From assembly GCA_002633005.1 (NCBI GenBank), contig NMRA01000147.1, positions 310,001 to 374,000 on the forward strand: a stretch of DNA of 64,000 nucleotides. The letters run 5' to 3'. Below, in pieces: positions 1 to 12,229 of this stretch. Each line of letters begins with the position of its first letter. The first letter of the stretch is position 1. Source of the stretch: Phoronis australis (taxonomy: Eukaryota > Phoronida > Phoronidae). A model generated the notes under the pieces. It saw nothing but the letters and a program-made list of their open reading frames with translations. It did no database searches and was not told where the DNA came from. Position numbers and translations under genes: made by a program.

Positions 1-330
1 TGAGTGATGGTAAAAAATATAAGCTGCTGGTAAGATGTCAATTTTAATCGAAGTCTTAGTAAATCACTCAGAAACTCAGAATTCTCTCTTTGTCAAACCT
101 TAACTTAAAACGATTTCCAAAGCAATCGCGTCATTATTGCCAACACAAAAAACGGATTTGGTCTTTTGGGCAATTGAAAAAAAGACTATTTTAAATACAA
201 CAAATTTGTTACGAACTGGTTGCACAAAATATAAAACATGTAACAAGCATTACAAAAATAAGGAGGTTTCGCGCGCAAACGCTGTGGACCATAAACAAGT
301 AGGTCTCTTAGTATCAAATTAGGAGTTAAA
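1..330. other. Anonymous AT-rich DNA
   Basis: I see no coding, RNA or repeat signal here. Short open frames are at chance length. Confidence 0.5.
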
Positions 331-395
331 TCGTGGCGGTGCAGTGGTAAAGCGCGTGCGCTATGTCCGCTGGGTCGTGAGTTCGTTTTTTTGCC
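331..395 (+). repeat. tRNA-derived SINE head (fragment)
   Basis: The stretch GCGGTGCAGTGGTAAAGCGC resembles a pol III A box, followed about 35 bases later by GTGAGTTCG, which resembles the start of a B box. The arrangement matches the tRNA-like 5' end of a SINE, not a foldable tRNA gene. Similar heads occur at 12132-12216 (minus) and 63413-63478 (plus), and a weaker one near 51895. No acceptor stem can be formed, so it is a relic or a diverged SINE. Confidence 0.45.
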
Positions 396-544
396 TTGTT
401 CTTGGATAATACTTCGGAAATCAAGGAAATGCTTGATTTTTAGAGGAAAAAACAGAGAAATTTCCTGGGCGGGAGAAAGGCAAACCTCCTCCCGACCTCC
501 CCCATTCGGTGTTATGCGCATGTACAATCGTGCTTTGAGCAAAT

Positions 545-596
545 GTTTACAGACAAAATGTTGGCCCCCTCTTTGAGATATCCATATCCGCCACTG
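545..596 (-). mobile_element. End of a CAGTGGCGGAT-type TIR element
   Basis: Read on the minus strand this starts CAGTGGCGGATATGGATATC and runs into a G-rich GGGGGCCAAC tract, like the 5' end of the complete copy at 14817. The opposite terminus (CATAGGCGGAT type) was not found nearby, so this is a fragment. Confidence 0.45.
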
Positions 597-599
597 AGA

Positions 600-3240
600 A
601 GTAAGCAGGCTTTCCACGGAAACCTCATTCATGGCAGTTCAGTGAGTACTAATAATGCACCAGTTAGCTGTCACTCACTACGCGGCTATTTTAGGTGGTG
701 GTTCACTATCAAAAATAAATCGTAAACCAGAAAAATAATATCAAATTCAGTTTAATTTGAAATATATGGAGTTGTGTGGAATAAGAGTTACTTGGGCTTA
801 AGTTTCGACTTACCTAACTTAGGTTAAAATCCGTTTCATGGAGTTTTTAACTGAAATGAAGCGTACGATTGTCGTAAAGATAATACACATTGATCGGTAT
901 GTCTGTAAGACAGTAACGTAGGATCTAAGACAAATTCAACTTCGTTAAGCCCTGACCACGACCGGTTATCACCACTTTGACCAACCCACGTCATCAATTT
1001 CACGCACACCTGAGACTCAGAAGAGGTTTCGCCCCTGACATTGGCAATGATCGGGCAACCGCCCAAGACCCAACTTCCTATTACCATGGACGGAGGTTAA
1101 AGGGAGAGGTTGTCACCAAATAATAAATGGAACACTAGGCACATGAAGTCAGCTTGGAATATTTAATCGTTTTGAAAATCTCTGTCCTCTAATTGAGACA
1201 CGAATTCTAAGCTTGTATACGACTTACAATAGTTTTCAAATTATGGTTGACTGACGCTCTACAAGTGGCTCACGAGAAAGCCCCTTAATTTACATTCATC
1301 GCCCTTACAAAAATTTCAAAGTTCAGATGTTGTGGACTCCTGTTTCGTGTACAGTACATATAGCACTGAAAAAGAGAGAGCAAATACAAATTAATTTGAA
1401 ATACAATTCGATTAATCTAATTTACACTGTTCGCATGTGCTGTTTCCAGTTATCAATAGTTCAAAGACTAAATGCGCTTAAGCGTTGGGAAGCCTATAAC
1501 CGGATAATGTAATCAACGAATGCTAGTCCGTACCAAGCCAGGGGATTGTGTTTCCACCAAGTGTGTTATAAGGCATAAAATCCGTAAGAATTTATCTTGT
1601 GCGGGTCATTATAAGCATTTTTATTGAGGCAGTCAACACAACGCAGATTCACGGCTTCGCACGATCTTTCGCAAAAAGCGTCTTACGAACACTTTAACCA
1701 GATGCCATTACATTCCTGCACAAAATGTTAATACTCTAATCAGTCACGTAGGATCACCATGTAATGGGCGAACAGAGACTATCAACAAGTCACGTCATTG
1801 GATTGAAGTCTTCTCACGGCGGAATTGGCTAGGGGCTGACTACAAGATATGCGACTACTTCAAATGCGATTTTTACTTGTATGTTGCTCTGACACTAAGT
1901 TTTCTGTTGTTCGAACTCTACAAGTCGCAATTTCCGTCCGATCCTCACGAAATTTACACACAACTTTTACTTCTAAAAGTAATGGAACCTCATTATTTTT
2001 CATCATGATCAGATCTAAGATGGCGGATGTGACGGCCATTTTGTTTTCAATTTCAAATTCAAATGCTCGTGAAAGCTATAATCATTGACGTACACAACTC
2101 AAAATTAATACAATTATTGGACCGGATGTCTTCTACACGTGTGCCGGAAATCATTTACTAACAAATAAAGATGGCGGAGATATCGGAAATTGCTCATGCG
2201 CACCTCGATTTCGGGCTAAAAACGTTTCTTCCGAGAGAGAGCATTATAGGACCAATTGCTTCGAAACTTTTCGACAGGTATTAGTTTCCTTTGACAGGCT
2301 ACTATAAAATGCTGAGAAACAGCAAGTTGCTTTCAAGCAGGCGTATCTGGCGCATTTTGACCCATTTTCAGTCGTGCTAACGTGCCAATTTAAACGGGAA
2401 GATAAAATGACGTAAATTTTTGCATGTGTTTATTCTTTCAAATAATCTGTAACAGCTTTTCAAGTTTACCGTTTTTTGAGTTATTCGACTTTCAATTTAA
2501 AAAATTGCAAAATTTGAAAATTTTCGGAATTTTTCGAAAATGTATTGTTAAATAGAGTTTTGAACGGGCTTTCGAAAAATATTTTCCATTTTTTATACAA
2601 CGTCTATTTTTTGAATTATTCGAGATTTTCTGATAACGCTGTTCCTTTGTTGACCGGTCTTGCTACACTGATGATGATTTAGCTTCTACAGAAACAAGAC
2701 AGTAGCATATTTCTTACTGATTTCTGATATATTCGCTGGTCATATGACTGTTATCGTGTTGTTCATACTCGCCACTTTCATCATCATAACCATCATCGTC
2801 GTCGTCATTGTCGTCTTTTCGGTTAATTCCGCCAAGTGTCGCTCCTTCGAGGGTTCTCGTTTTCCGATCGCTGCATAAAGGTACTATAAACCTGCCCTCT
2901 GAAAAACAACCTTTGATTCAGAACAATTACCTTCATATAATTGGTCTCGTTATTGGTCACAGAATAAGTTAGAGATTTTATGCGCTAAGCATGGCCTCAA
3001 GGATCAGCCAGTTCTTAAATTCCTACAAATGACTTGTTTTCTGATTAACGGGTAACTTAAGGCCAGTTTGTAACGAAATGTGGTCTACCATCGTAAGTTA
3101 TTCTTTTGGGAAGAAAGAAGTTCTTAGCAACTTATGTCCATAAAGTCTCGTTAAATTTTTCTAAAAAATAAAAGAGCAATTGAAGAGGCACAAAATGGAC
3201 GTTACCATAATTAGTTATTGATGAATTTTGCCTCATTTTT
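600..3240. other. No gene recognised
   Basis: Only short chance ORFs are seen. Two AAGATGGCGG motifs (about 2018 and 2170) are noted; this motif recurs in repeats of the window and is not by itself a gene start. A CAT/CGT triplet-rich tract lies at about 2780-2816. Confidence 0.5.
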
Positions 3241-3244
3241 AAAA

Positions 3245-3264
3245 TGCGCTGATATATCAGCGCA
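3245..3264. repeat. Perfect 20-bp palindrome
   Basis: TGCGCTGATATATCAGCGCA is its own reverse complement. It is followed at once by CGATCAGCGCACGA, which repeats one arm. It could form a cruciform or be a dyad protein site; function unknown. Confidence 0.8.
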
Positions 3265-3269
3265 CGATC

Positions 3270-4850
3270 AGCGCACGAAGTACTTCAAGATGCTAATCGC
3301 ATTTACCACAGCAGGTCACTCCATACGGAACACCTCGGATATTTTCATAACCTGAAATGTCCCTTCGGAAGTGAACGATATCTGCCCATGTTCAGGTGAC
3401 TTTGAAATCGGAGAGACGGTTGACCGTTAGCCTCGTTCCAGCTTTCAACGCGCAGTCACTTCTTTATTTGACAATTTGGAGGCAAGTTTTTCATTTGCTT
3501 TGCCAAAACAATACTGAACCTTACTTTAATAAATATTTAAGGTACACTCAATGGTATCCAACCAAAAATTTTCTTTGAAACTCTTGCGCCTAGATAGGCT
3601 TGATATTCTGCAAGTGTTTCCACGTAATTACTGAGCACTGCAACTTCGATGGTCATCGAAACATCACAAGGCGAGTGACACGCTCAATCTCAATCGATGT
3701 TTCGCGGCCTTTTCGATGGAAACGTAACCAGTCAGAAAGATGTCAACAGATCACATTGGTTAAATCTTTCCAATTTTCTGAGAGAAACAGACAGATTGGA
3801 AGACTTCATCCACGAGGAACCCCAGTGGTTTCCATGAGTCATGGGCAGGGGATGAGTGCAATGGGACTGCTAACCGTGTGGCCCAAGCGAGTCTGGGGCA
3901 CCGCCTGCTTAATTTCGTTTTAACCACGTAACTCACCCAGTTTTGTTTCAATGTGAAATTGTAATTTTTATAAGGTTCATTGAACACTGCCTATTTCACC
4001 CATTGCAATGTGGTTAAAGCGTTGATAACCGCGGAGTTCATACAGTTCATAAATTGCGTATGTTATTGTAAAGGTATTTTATGGACACCCTGTATTCTCA
4101 ACGACAGAGTCAAAGAAGATTACTGACACGAAGGTTATAGAAACTATTCATCAGTTGAAACCATTAGAGCGTAAATGCTAGTATAGCGATATTTTTTCAA
4201 CAAAATCTTAAAAGCCTGCCTTCCGCGCAGTGAGACATTAAATTTCCCATTTTTTCGTGAAGTCATAATGCAGTTGCGTTAACCAAGCCTCCGTTTGAAT
4301 GCCAAAACCTTTGATGGATATTAATATGTTTGCGAGAACTGTCGATAATTTCATTTAATCTTCGATTTATTTTCCTTGAAGAAAGCTTAGTCATAATCAA
4401 ATCTTATTAGAATGCCCGAGATGTAATTTACAGCTTCACAGCAGACAGTATCCGAGCACCACTACAACTGTATATGTATAAGAATAAAACATCTAACTAG
4501 AGTCTATAAGCTGTAATATTTTTAAACAACTTCAATTTTGTGTTATTCAATGATGGCGAAACTCGACTGAGATTTCTGCGTTTTCTCGTTTCAAAAAACA
4601 CGTTTAAACCAAAGAGTGTCTTTTGTGACAAATTCGAAAGGCGTGCAAATAATTGTCATAGTGCATTGCATATGGCCATTTACAATGCACAGGTTAACCA
4701 CGCAAATCAATATCTATACAGGGGATATCCATTGTAAACGTGAAGAACTATGAAAATATTCGGGTATTCCAAGCACGTTATTTTCAGATGAAACTAAATC
4801 TTTTTTTCTTGTTCACTAATAAATGAGCTGATTGATAAATAGAAACTGAT
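3270..4850. other. No gene recognised
   Basis: A somewhat GC-richer patch at about 3800-3925 has open frames on both strands but no recognisable motif. The rest is AT-rich DNA with chance ORFs. Confidence 0.45.
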
Positions 4851-5172
4851 ATAGAGAGATGGACGGACGGACGGACGGACGGACGGACGGACGGACGCCG
4901 GACGGATGGATGGGTGGATCGATTGGTGGATAGGCAAATGGGTAGATATATAGATAGATGGATTGATGGATAGATGGATGGATGGATGGATGGAAGAATG
5001 GACAGGTAGATGGGCATGTGGATAGCCAGATAGATAGATAGGCAGACACAGACAGAGAGATAGTCAGGCAGACTGGCAGACAGACTTACAGACAAACAAA
5101 TAGATAGACATAAATAGATAGATAGATACATAGATAGATAGATATATAATAGACAGAAAGATAGATAGATAG
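4851..5172. repeat. Compound tetranucleotide repeat (GGAC/GATG/GATA)
   Basis: The tract starts with about ten GACG units (4860-4900), then passes into GGAT/GATG units and finally GATA/GACA units. The two long serine/isoleucine-rich open frames on the minus strand are products of the repeat, not genes. Confidence 0.95.
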
Positions 5173-5174
5173 GT

Positions 5175-8100
5175 TAAATTTATTTGTCTTCGTTCAAAAT
5201 GCACATTGTACACGGGTCTTTCTAGACGTGTTGGAGACTGTTAATTTACAATCAAGATGGGAAGAACTTAAAACCTCAGTGACGTTAACCAATCAATCCC
5301 ACCTATTAAAACTATTCGAATTGATCTCAATCTAGGTGCACCAACAAGCACACCGATAGAGCAGTTAAAATTTAAAATAGTGGCATGAGTCATCAACGTT
5401 ACGTATGAGTGTGTTTTTACCAAATGCCGAAGCGATATTGCTTAGTTAAAATATATACGTTGCACACTGTACTGACGTTCATGGTGGGTTATTATGACCA
5501 AAATTCCTGCTTTAGGGCGATGGTAGTGTGAAATCCTGAGAGAAAATTCAGTTACAGGAATGACACGTTTATAACATTTCAAAGTATTCTTTAAGATTTG
5601 GTCAAGATGTAAAAGCCGTAACATTTGGTTTTTCCGTATTCTCGCCCGGATGTTGTTTACTATAACAACTAATGGTTGACCAACTGAGGTCGCTGAAGTC
5701 GTTCATTTAAATCGCTTAAAGAGGCATGGAACGCGAAAACTCGTCAAAAATATCGAAAATCTAATCTAGCAACGTCTACTACAGAGTTATTCACTTTCCC
5801 CTGTGAGGAGATTTCCACAAAAATAAAAAAATCACGATTTTTGAAATACAGGCGAAGGAAAAACTCTGTAGTCACCACAGAGTTTCTAATGTTCCTCCCA
5901 CTTGTGATAAATGGCAAACGGTTGATTTACAAGAGTGATATTAACGGTAGATTATCATGTGTGATAGCACTCTAAGGAAAACACCACAGTATGAGGCAAG
6001 CCAGTGAAACAAGGGGTTTCCCAAAGAAAATTCCAAGCGCATTTTAGAATGTTTTGAATACTGCGGTACCTTTTTAAGTAATTTCCAAAATCAATTGCCT
6101 CTTAATCCGGCCGCTGCTTGAAGTCGCCATTGTTTTGTTTACATCAAATATAAAAGGTCAAATTTTCTGGGAAATGTGCTACGTCTATGTCTTGCCATAC
6201 CAAATAAACAGAGGTGCTTTGCATTGTTTGAGAAAAATCAACGAAACGATGAGCATGTGACGGGTTGTTTTTTTGAAATTTGAAACTAAAAGAAAAATGC
6301 TTTGACATCAGCAGAGATTCAAAGTCTTTACGATTAAACCAAAAAATATCTGGTGAACACGTTGAATTCTGCTTCAGTGCAGAGAACCACTTTGAACAAT
6401 GCAAATTAGTCCGTTCCAGACCTCTATAAAAAGGTCGCTATTGGCCTTTTCCTTGGGTATTTCTGCTGATTAGTTGCGTAATTCATTTTGCACTTTGTGA
6501 CTAGTAACACTAGAGTAGCTAGTACAGTGCGTTGGATACCGAAAATACCTTCATGTTCGCAGTTATGTAACAATTAGCAGAATTCCTGGTTTCATTGAGA
6601 TATGGATAGCTCTGTAAATTATAAGTTTCACTATTGTATCTCACAGTTATTGCACAGCCGTGTAACCAAATGATAATTTATGGGTCAAATTTTATCCAGA
6701 TTGTACCAAATTCAAACTTGACCTCAATGAATGTAATGGCGGACGTAAATCCAGAGGGAAAAGAAAAACGATAAGACACCAGCGTTGACACATCCAAATA
6801 GAGAAAAATACGATAATAAAGTTGTTTTTTTTGAATTAATGCATGCTATTTTCAGTTTTTGATAAATATCATGCTGGGAATGTTTCGTCTCCACCGCCAA
6901 GAGAGCATTAATTGGGTAATTAATCCGTCTTGGAGTTTTCAAATCATAGCAAGATCCTTTCCCAACAACACTCGATTGCTGACGCTATTTCATGCTGGAC
7001 CTGTCAATTAATGAACATCTTAAAATGTCAGTTAAGTGATACACGATATTGTAAGCATTCACTAACATTTACATTGTTGGTGATACGTCTTTCATATTTT
7101 GTCCCTGCTCGGTGCCATTAAATGATTATGGTATACAATACTTCAGTTATTCAATTGAGACTTTTAGTAAGCTGCCATTTACAATTAGAAAGCAATTGCA
7201 ACAAACAGTGGTGTGAGTTGTTTCAGTTTTCGCAGTTTGGGTGACTGACAACGAACTGACCACTCATTGGCCTACCTCAAAAGCAAACATTGAGTATTAG
7301 AACTGGTAATTGAACTGCGGCATAATTGGTACTTGGAAAAGCAAACATATGAAACCTGTGCAAAAGATTCAAGTAACTGTTACGTCGACCAGCTTCAGAG
7401 TAAGATAAATTGTTAACTTAATAAAGCTGTAACCAATTGATTGTTACATTGCGAAAAATAATTGACCGTTGCAAATTCTGGGCCTTGTGTCTGCAAACCG
7501 TGGCATTGGTTTGTCAAACGTAATAACGAGATCGATTTCAAAATGACAGTGATTAATGTCAAGCGAAGCGCCTGCTATCTATTTTTGGTCAAAAAGATTG
7601 GTGAGTTTGGTTGTTGGATATGAACCAAATACTGGGCTGCGTTCCAAAGATAAGTTTCTGAACAACAGGATTACGGAAGACCACGCAAAATCCCGTGCAT
7701 AAAAGGCGAATGTTTCGTGAGTATGCGCGAGACCTTACTAGCATAACTAAGCAATAATGCGGCCAATGAAATGATTGGTCGATGAAGCTGAAACATTGAA
7801 TTTTTGGGTAGAATAATGCATTAGGGGATAAAATTTTCTGTTTCCGTTCCGGAAGCCAAGATTTTTCAAGTGCAAATTAATCTCTTGTGAGCCTGTTTCA
7901 TGAAAATGACTTCTTAACCCTAGAAGGCCCGGATCTTAAGTTAAAACTGAGAACGAAAATTCATAAAAGACAGTTTCATGAACACAAAGTTAGTTTTGTG
8001 TTTGGTGTTAAAGATGCCAGGTCTCATTAAATTGTGAATCTGCAAATGAAGTACTAGTTCACCCCCCTAGTTTTCCAGTGTACCGGAAACCATCCTAGCG

Positions 8101-8630
8101 AAAGAAGGCTTTCGCGAGACTATTTTTATGTATATAAGTATGGTAATATGAAACAAGGCACAATTTTTATTATTTGTTTATTTCACTATCAAATAATGAT
8201 TGCTTACCCATTTGGACTTGTTAGGTTTTTATAAGTTAACACTTGTTTTTAAGTGTATCAGTTGTGATGTTTTCTTTAAAACCGCAATATCTTTACACGC
8301 GGTTCTCCAGCAAGTCACTAGGTGGCGCTGTGTACAAATTTGAGTATTAACGGTTTTAATGAGACATAGCGTCTTTAACTTGAAATTAGACGTTTTTTGC
8401 CATAGGAGAGCATACTAACAACACTTTCGCCACCTGTTACGCATTTACAAAACTACGCGAGGTGATGCCCAATTTCCGATTTCAAGTATAACATTGGTCT
8501 TGAAAGACTAATTTGGGTTTTATTTGCAACACTTTGCGATCACATATAATTGAGAGGCCCTTATATAGCTGGAAAACGACAGGTATGCAGGTAAATCGCA
8601 CTGCATTTGCCACATGTTTGTTTCTAAGCT
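5175..8630. other. No gene recognised; weak TATA box and repeat debris
   Basis: A CTATAAAAAGG box on plus lies at 6424-6434, without a convincing downstream ORF. A block at 7630-7890 ends with TTTCCGTTCC and AAGATTT, shared with 34970-35000, so it looks like interspersed repeat. The 86-aa minus frame at 6144-6404 is not recognised. Confidence 0.45.
6300..6366 (+). repeat. Coding-like repeat fragment shared with 49.7 kb
   Basis: This segment matches 49674-49745 by eye (both carry a CATCARCAGARATTCAAARTC-like start and a CTGGTGAAC end). Both copies translate on plus to S-x-E-I-Q-x-L-Y-[DE]; this copy has a stop directly after Y-D. It is likely debris of a protein-coding repeat whose family I cannot name. 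Confidence 0.4.
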
Positions 8631-8638
8631 CACCGCAG

Positions 8639-8727
8639 ACGAGGAGTTGCAGATCAGCCAACATGTTCAGCTGGCTGCATTTATCGAGACGGAAACCATG
8701 TTGAACGAACTATTAGTTGAATTTTAA
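8639..8727 (+). CDS. Candidate terminal exon, function unknown
   Basis: A pyrimidine-rich stretch and CACCGCAG acceptor precede an open frame (first base completes a codon) that reads DEELQISQHVQLAAF then IETETMLNELLVEF and stops at TAA. The helical, acidic composition looks protein-like. I considered a link to small Tim8-type mitochondrial chaperones (LQ...FIE.ET) but the twin CxxxC is absent. No matching upstream exon was found. On the other strand a minus exon ending at a GTGAG donor is equally drawable, so this is weak. Confidence 0.18.
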
Positions 8728-8729
8728 AG

Positions 8730-10720
8730 CCTTGGCGTGACCTATGTGTTCAGCTAACTTTTACTCGGGGCAGCCAGCTGAGCTCATAGCTCTCCGTCTA
8801 CGTTGAGCCAAAAAAATCGGGGAAACTCTATATGTGAACCACTCAGTAATTAAAATAACTTCTGACACCGAGTAAGCTAAATTGGTCATTAAACCACGTT
8901 TTCGTGATATACACAGGCCACGTGTGCTGTTTAGCAATGCGAACGAAATGAATAAAGGTATGCGTAACGTAATAACAAATGGTAGCTTAGTATAATGAAA
9001 AATTATGGAGAAAGTACAAGCATATTAAACCCTGATTTCGTGATTTGCCCAAACCTGATTCAGTCACCAGATACTGTTCAATCAGTTGTATTTCCCCACA
9101 GGTGAGTCTAATAACATATTGGATCAACGGTTCGAACGGTGGCCTATACAGTTGTCAAACTTGCTCCGAACGATAGTCACGTTTGTCGGTTAAGCAAAAT
9201 TTGTAAGGAGTTTTCTTATTTATTCCAAACGTTAGAAAGTTGGCCAGCTACATGTATAGTGCATTGCCTTCTGTCAACGAGTTAGTGATCTAGTCGTAAT
9301 AGTTTAAATTAGTATCCTTCTAACAAAGACCATGGGGTTTCGACTAATAATTCTATTTTACAGAAACATTTTATTTCTTGAAGAATACTTCTCTTCTAAG
9401 AATTATCTCACTGGAGGATAAAGTCTAACATTAAGGACTGTCAGTGACTCAAGCGTAAAGACAAACATCAATTAAAAGTAGCTTATAGAAAAGAAAACAC
9501 TATACTGATGAGTTATTTTAGCTAAGCACTAAATTGTTCTTGGTCATCTCACCCATTAGCATCAATCGTATTTAAGGCTTTGGCAGTGCTGATTATTCGA
9601 TAATACATTGATTTCCGTGTCAATGTTTCGTCTAAACATTTCGAATGGACATATACAATCGAGATAAACCAAACAACACAACAAATGAATTGCGCTGGAC
9701 GTATTTAATAAGTCGTTAAATGGTTTTAAACTCGATAATATCAATTACGGTGTCTAAACTTTAAAAATTTAAGGTTGGTTAAAATCACGTGGTGGATTTG
9801 TATTCGCGTGATTAAAACAAGTGGATACAATATGCAGTGGGTGTCAGATGCGGATATGGGGAGGCGCAGGGGTTGCACCCCCCACACGTAGCATGAAACA
9901 GATGGCGACGCGTCATGCATGGCGTTTTTAATGATAACTCGATCGTCTGGTGTTTGACTTAGGTAGAGACTCTCTGGATGTCCCAGATCCGCCAGCGCGA
10001 AGTCTTGACGAGATACAACAATATTTTGATTCTGATGGAGTATGCAGGACCTGAAAGACGACTTGATCATAGCTGTTGGCGAAATGCACCATCCAACACT
10101 CGGTAAAAGTTGGATGATTAAGCCTTACACATGGCTGATGCCTTGTCGGCTCAGAGCGTAGGATCTTTTAAGACTTAAAAGCCTCGTTCATGAGTACAGA
10201 GTACACAAAACTACACGACACAGGCATTTATGAACTGATTCGTCACTTGACTTACATGTACAAACACGGATCACGAGCCTTTAAATTCGTGCCCGTACAA
10301 ACAAAACGTGGCTTACGCGCAGACGTTTGAGATTACTCATAAGTTTGATTTCGAATTTCCGTGTAATTTGGTATAATTCAAATGAAACATACTTCAAACC
10401 TGTTTTTCTTTTGATTTGTACGAAAAAACAAAACCTGGTTCGTCGAAATTAATTCTTGGGGCTGTCGAGAGTGCTCTAGATCAGTCCTAGCAGATACATG
10501 TAGTAGTCGATTCCAAACACTTCTGACTCGCAATTCGTCGTAAAAATGACGTCAAATAACTTAGGAACGACGGCTGGCTCCTAACAGTGGCACAAAGTAT
10601 ATACCTGATCAACTTGATTGTGTATATATCAGGACCTCGTGAGTTCCTTTTCAATACGCTAAAAATTTCGGAAAACTTAGATTAGTTTTACTAAAGTGTG
10701 TCATAGCGCATAATTAACGA
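8730..10720. other. No gene recognised
   Basis: The longest frame is a 109-aa minus ORF at 9741-10070. Its upstream half looks protein-like, but no family is recognised and its lower half runs through a G-rich, GCGGATATGGGG-containing patch (9843-9890) that resembles a TIR-element end. Confidence 0.4.
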
Positions 10721-11122
10721 TCATGCGTATGTTTTGCACATGCAGTGCGAGTAGCTGCGTATGTTATGCGCATACCTATCGTAATCCATACGCACCCAAC
10801 CGACCACGTACCTCCCGCAATACGTCGATATTCGCCAGGAGTTCGTTCAACCTGCGATCTACATGTATGCTGCAAGACCGTTGTGCATACATGCGCATCA
10901 AATATAAGCGGCTCAATAGGTTGTAACAGGCGATCAGGATATAATCGCGTAGGAGTCGCTTATCGTTATCCTGCACGCACTCGGTCAACGCTCAAGCGAT
11001 GCAGCACGCTGCACTGGGTCTTGATAACTCACGGCCTGCGTAACAGAGTACGCAGAGTAGCCGTTTGCATCCCCAGTCTATCAAGCGTACCACTGGGTTT
11101 TGATGAATCCGAGTGCGTATGA
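10721..11122. other. CpG-rich anonymous segment with overlapping ORFs
   Basis: CpG dinucleotides are much denser here than in the flanks. Three frames stay open (plus 10745-11122, plus 10723-10926, minus 10776-10988). CACTGGGT-[CT]-TTGAT occurs twice, about 80 bases apart. GCGCATAC/CGTATG words recur. No protein family is recognised; it may be a young or CpG-protected mobile element or regulatory island. Confidence 0.4.
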
Positions 11123-12109
11123 CGGAAATGTCAGGTTGCAACTCATACTTAAATTATGATACTCAGAAGTATGACAGGGCCTTTTCGGCGACATCACAAA
11201 GTAACGGGTGTGTTACTTGTTTACATTTAAGAAATGTTGACAACTGTACCTGGAAATCATTGTATAGTTTTTCTTAAAGCTGTTTATCTTACTGGCGAAA
11301 ATCGGACCAGGCCTTTTACGCTCTCACAAAATCAGTCTGTTAATATTGCTTGCCATGAAATGTTTTTATTTCCGTTAACAACAAGAATATCGAAAACAAT
11401 AAGCGACTGAAGAAAACGCTTCGAAGTTTATTCGAGTTGGCCAACCCTAAAAATGTAGATTCTAACATGGCACGATTACGTATTGGCGGTGACTCGAGTT
11501 GCCAGCACAATCGGCAGTAGATCGAATCAACGTGGTAATGCTTGTGAACTCCACTATAGGGCGTTTCGGTTAAGAATTCCAAACAGACAGCTAAAGAGGG
11601 TCGAAATACGCGTTGACTTTTTACTTAGGATTGATTTCCCAGTCCGAAAAATTCGTCTCTGTGACCTAGGAACCGAATCTAGGTTCTCCCTGAACTTAGC
11701 CATCCGCATTTTTCGCGTAGTTCCTAATTTCTACGTAACCCATTTCTACACAGAACTTCCATACAGCCTCATTTTAAGATTTCAAGAAAAACCCGGAAAC
11801 CTGCCACGAAATAGCCCGTGAACACTAAGACAGAATTAATAGTTTTTTTCAGGCCTGTCAAACGCAACGAGTCCGTCGATTGGGACCCGGATGTGGTGTC
11901 AGGTCACGTGATGCGTAGTAGCTGACCAAGTTTTGAGCAAAACAACCAATGAGATAAATGTAACTAGAATTGACATCACGTGGTTTTCGTTGAGCGAAGT
12001 GGTCTGCCATCTTGCTGATGAACCATGTTCATCGAGATGCGTGTGTACTGTGTATTATACCACAATATAAGCGTCAAATGGCAGATACAACCGTGTAATA
12101 ACCCATAAA

Positions 12110-12131
12110 GTTATCTCACTAGTGAGATAAC
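12110..12131. repeat. Perfect 22-bp palindrome beside a SINE
   Basis: The half-site GTTATCTCACT is followed immediately by its exact inverse, AGTGAGATAAC. It abuts the 3' side of the minus-strand SINE head. Confidence 0.8.
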
Positions 12132-12216
12132 GATTTGGCGGGAAACCGAGGACAGAGTCGAATCCGGGACCCTGAAATTGCTGGTCGCCGACTTTACCAC
12201 TACACCATGCAGCGAC
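12132..12216 (-). repeat. tRNA-derived SINE head
   Basis: Read on minus, GCATGGTGTAGTGGTAAAGT is a good pol III A box region, and CCCGGATTCGACTCTG about 30 bases later contains a B box. Spacing suits an internal pol III promoter. The stems do not pair well enough for a working tRNA, so a SINE is the better call. Confidence 0.55.
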
Positions 12217-12229
12217 TGACGTCATCAAG

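Noticed and set aside
331-395. True tRNA gene
   Set aside because: A and B box words are present, but acceptor and anticodon stems cannot be paired; the same holds at 12132 and 63413.
4784-5131. 115-aa minus ORF rich in Ser, Ile, Tyr
   Set aside because: A direct translation of the GACG/GATA tetranucleotide repeat.
4784-5172. CRISPR array
   Set aside because: The repeated tracts in this window (4.8, 22.1, 38.8 kb) are head-to-tail tandem repeats without unique spacers, and the genome is eukaryotic.
8482-8664. Minus-strand exon ending at CTCGTCTGCG|GTGAGC
   Set aside because: Overlaps the plus-strand candidate at 8639-8727; neither has a partner exon, so at most one can be real.
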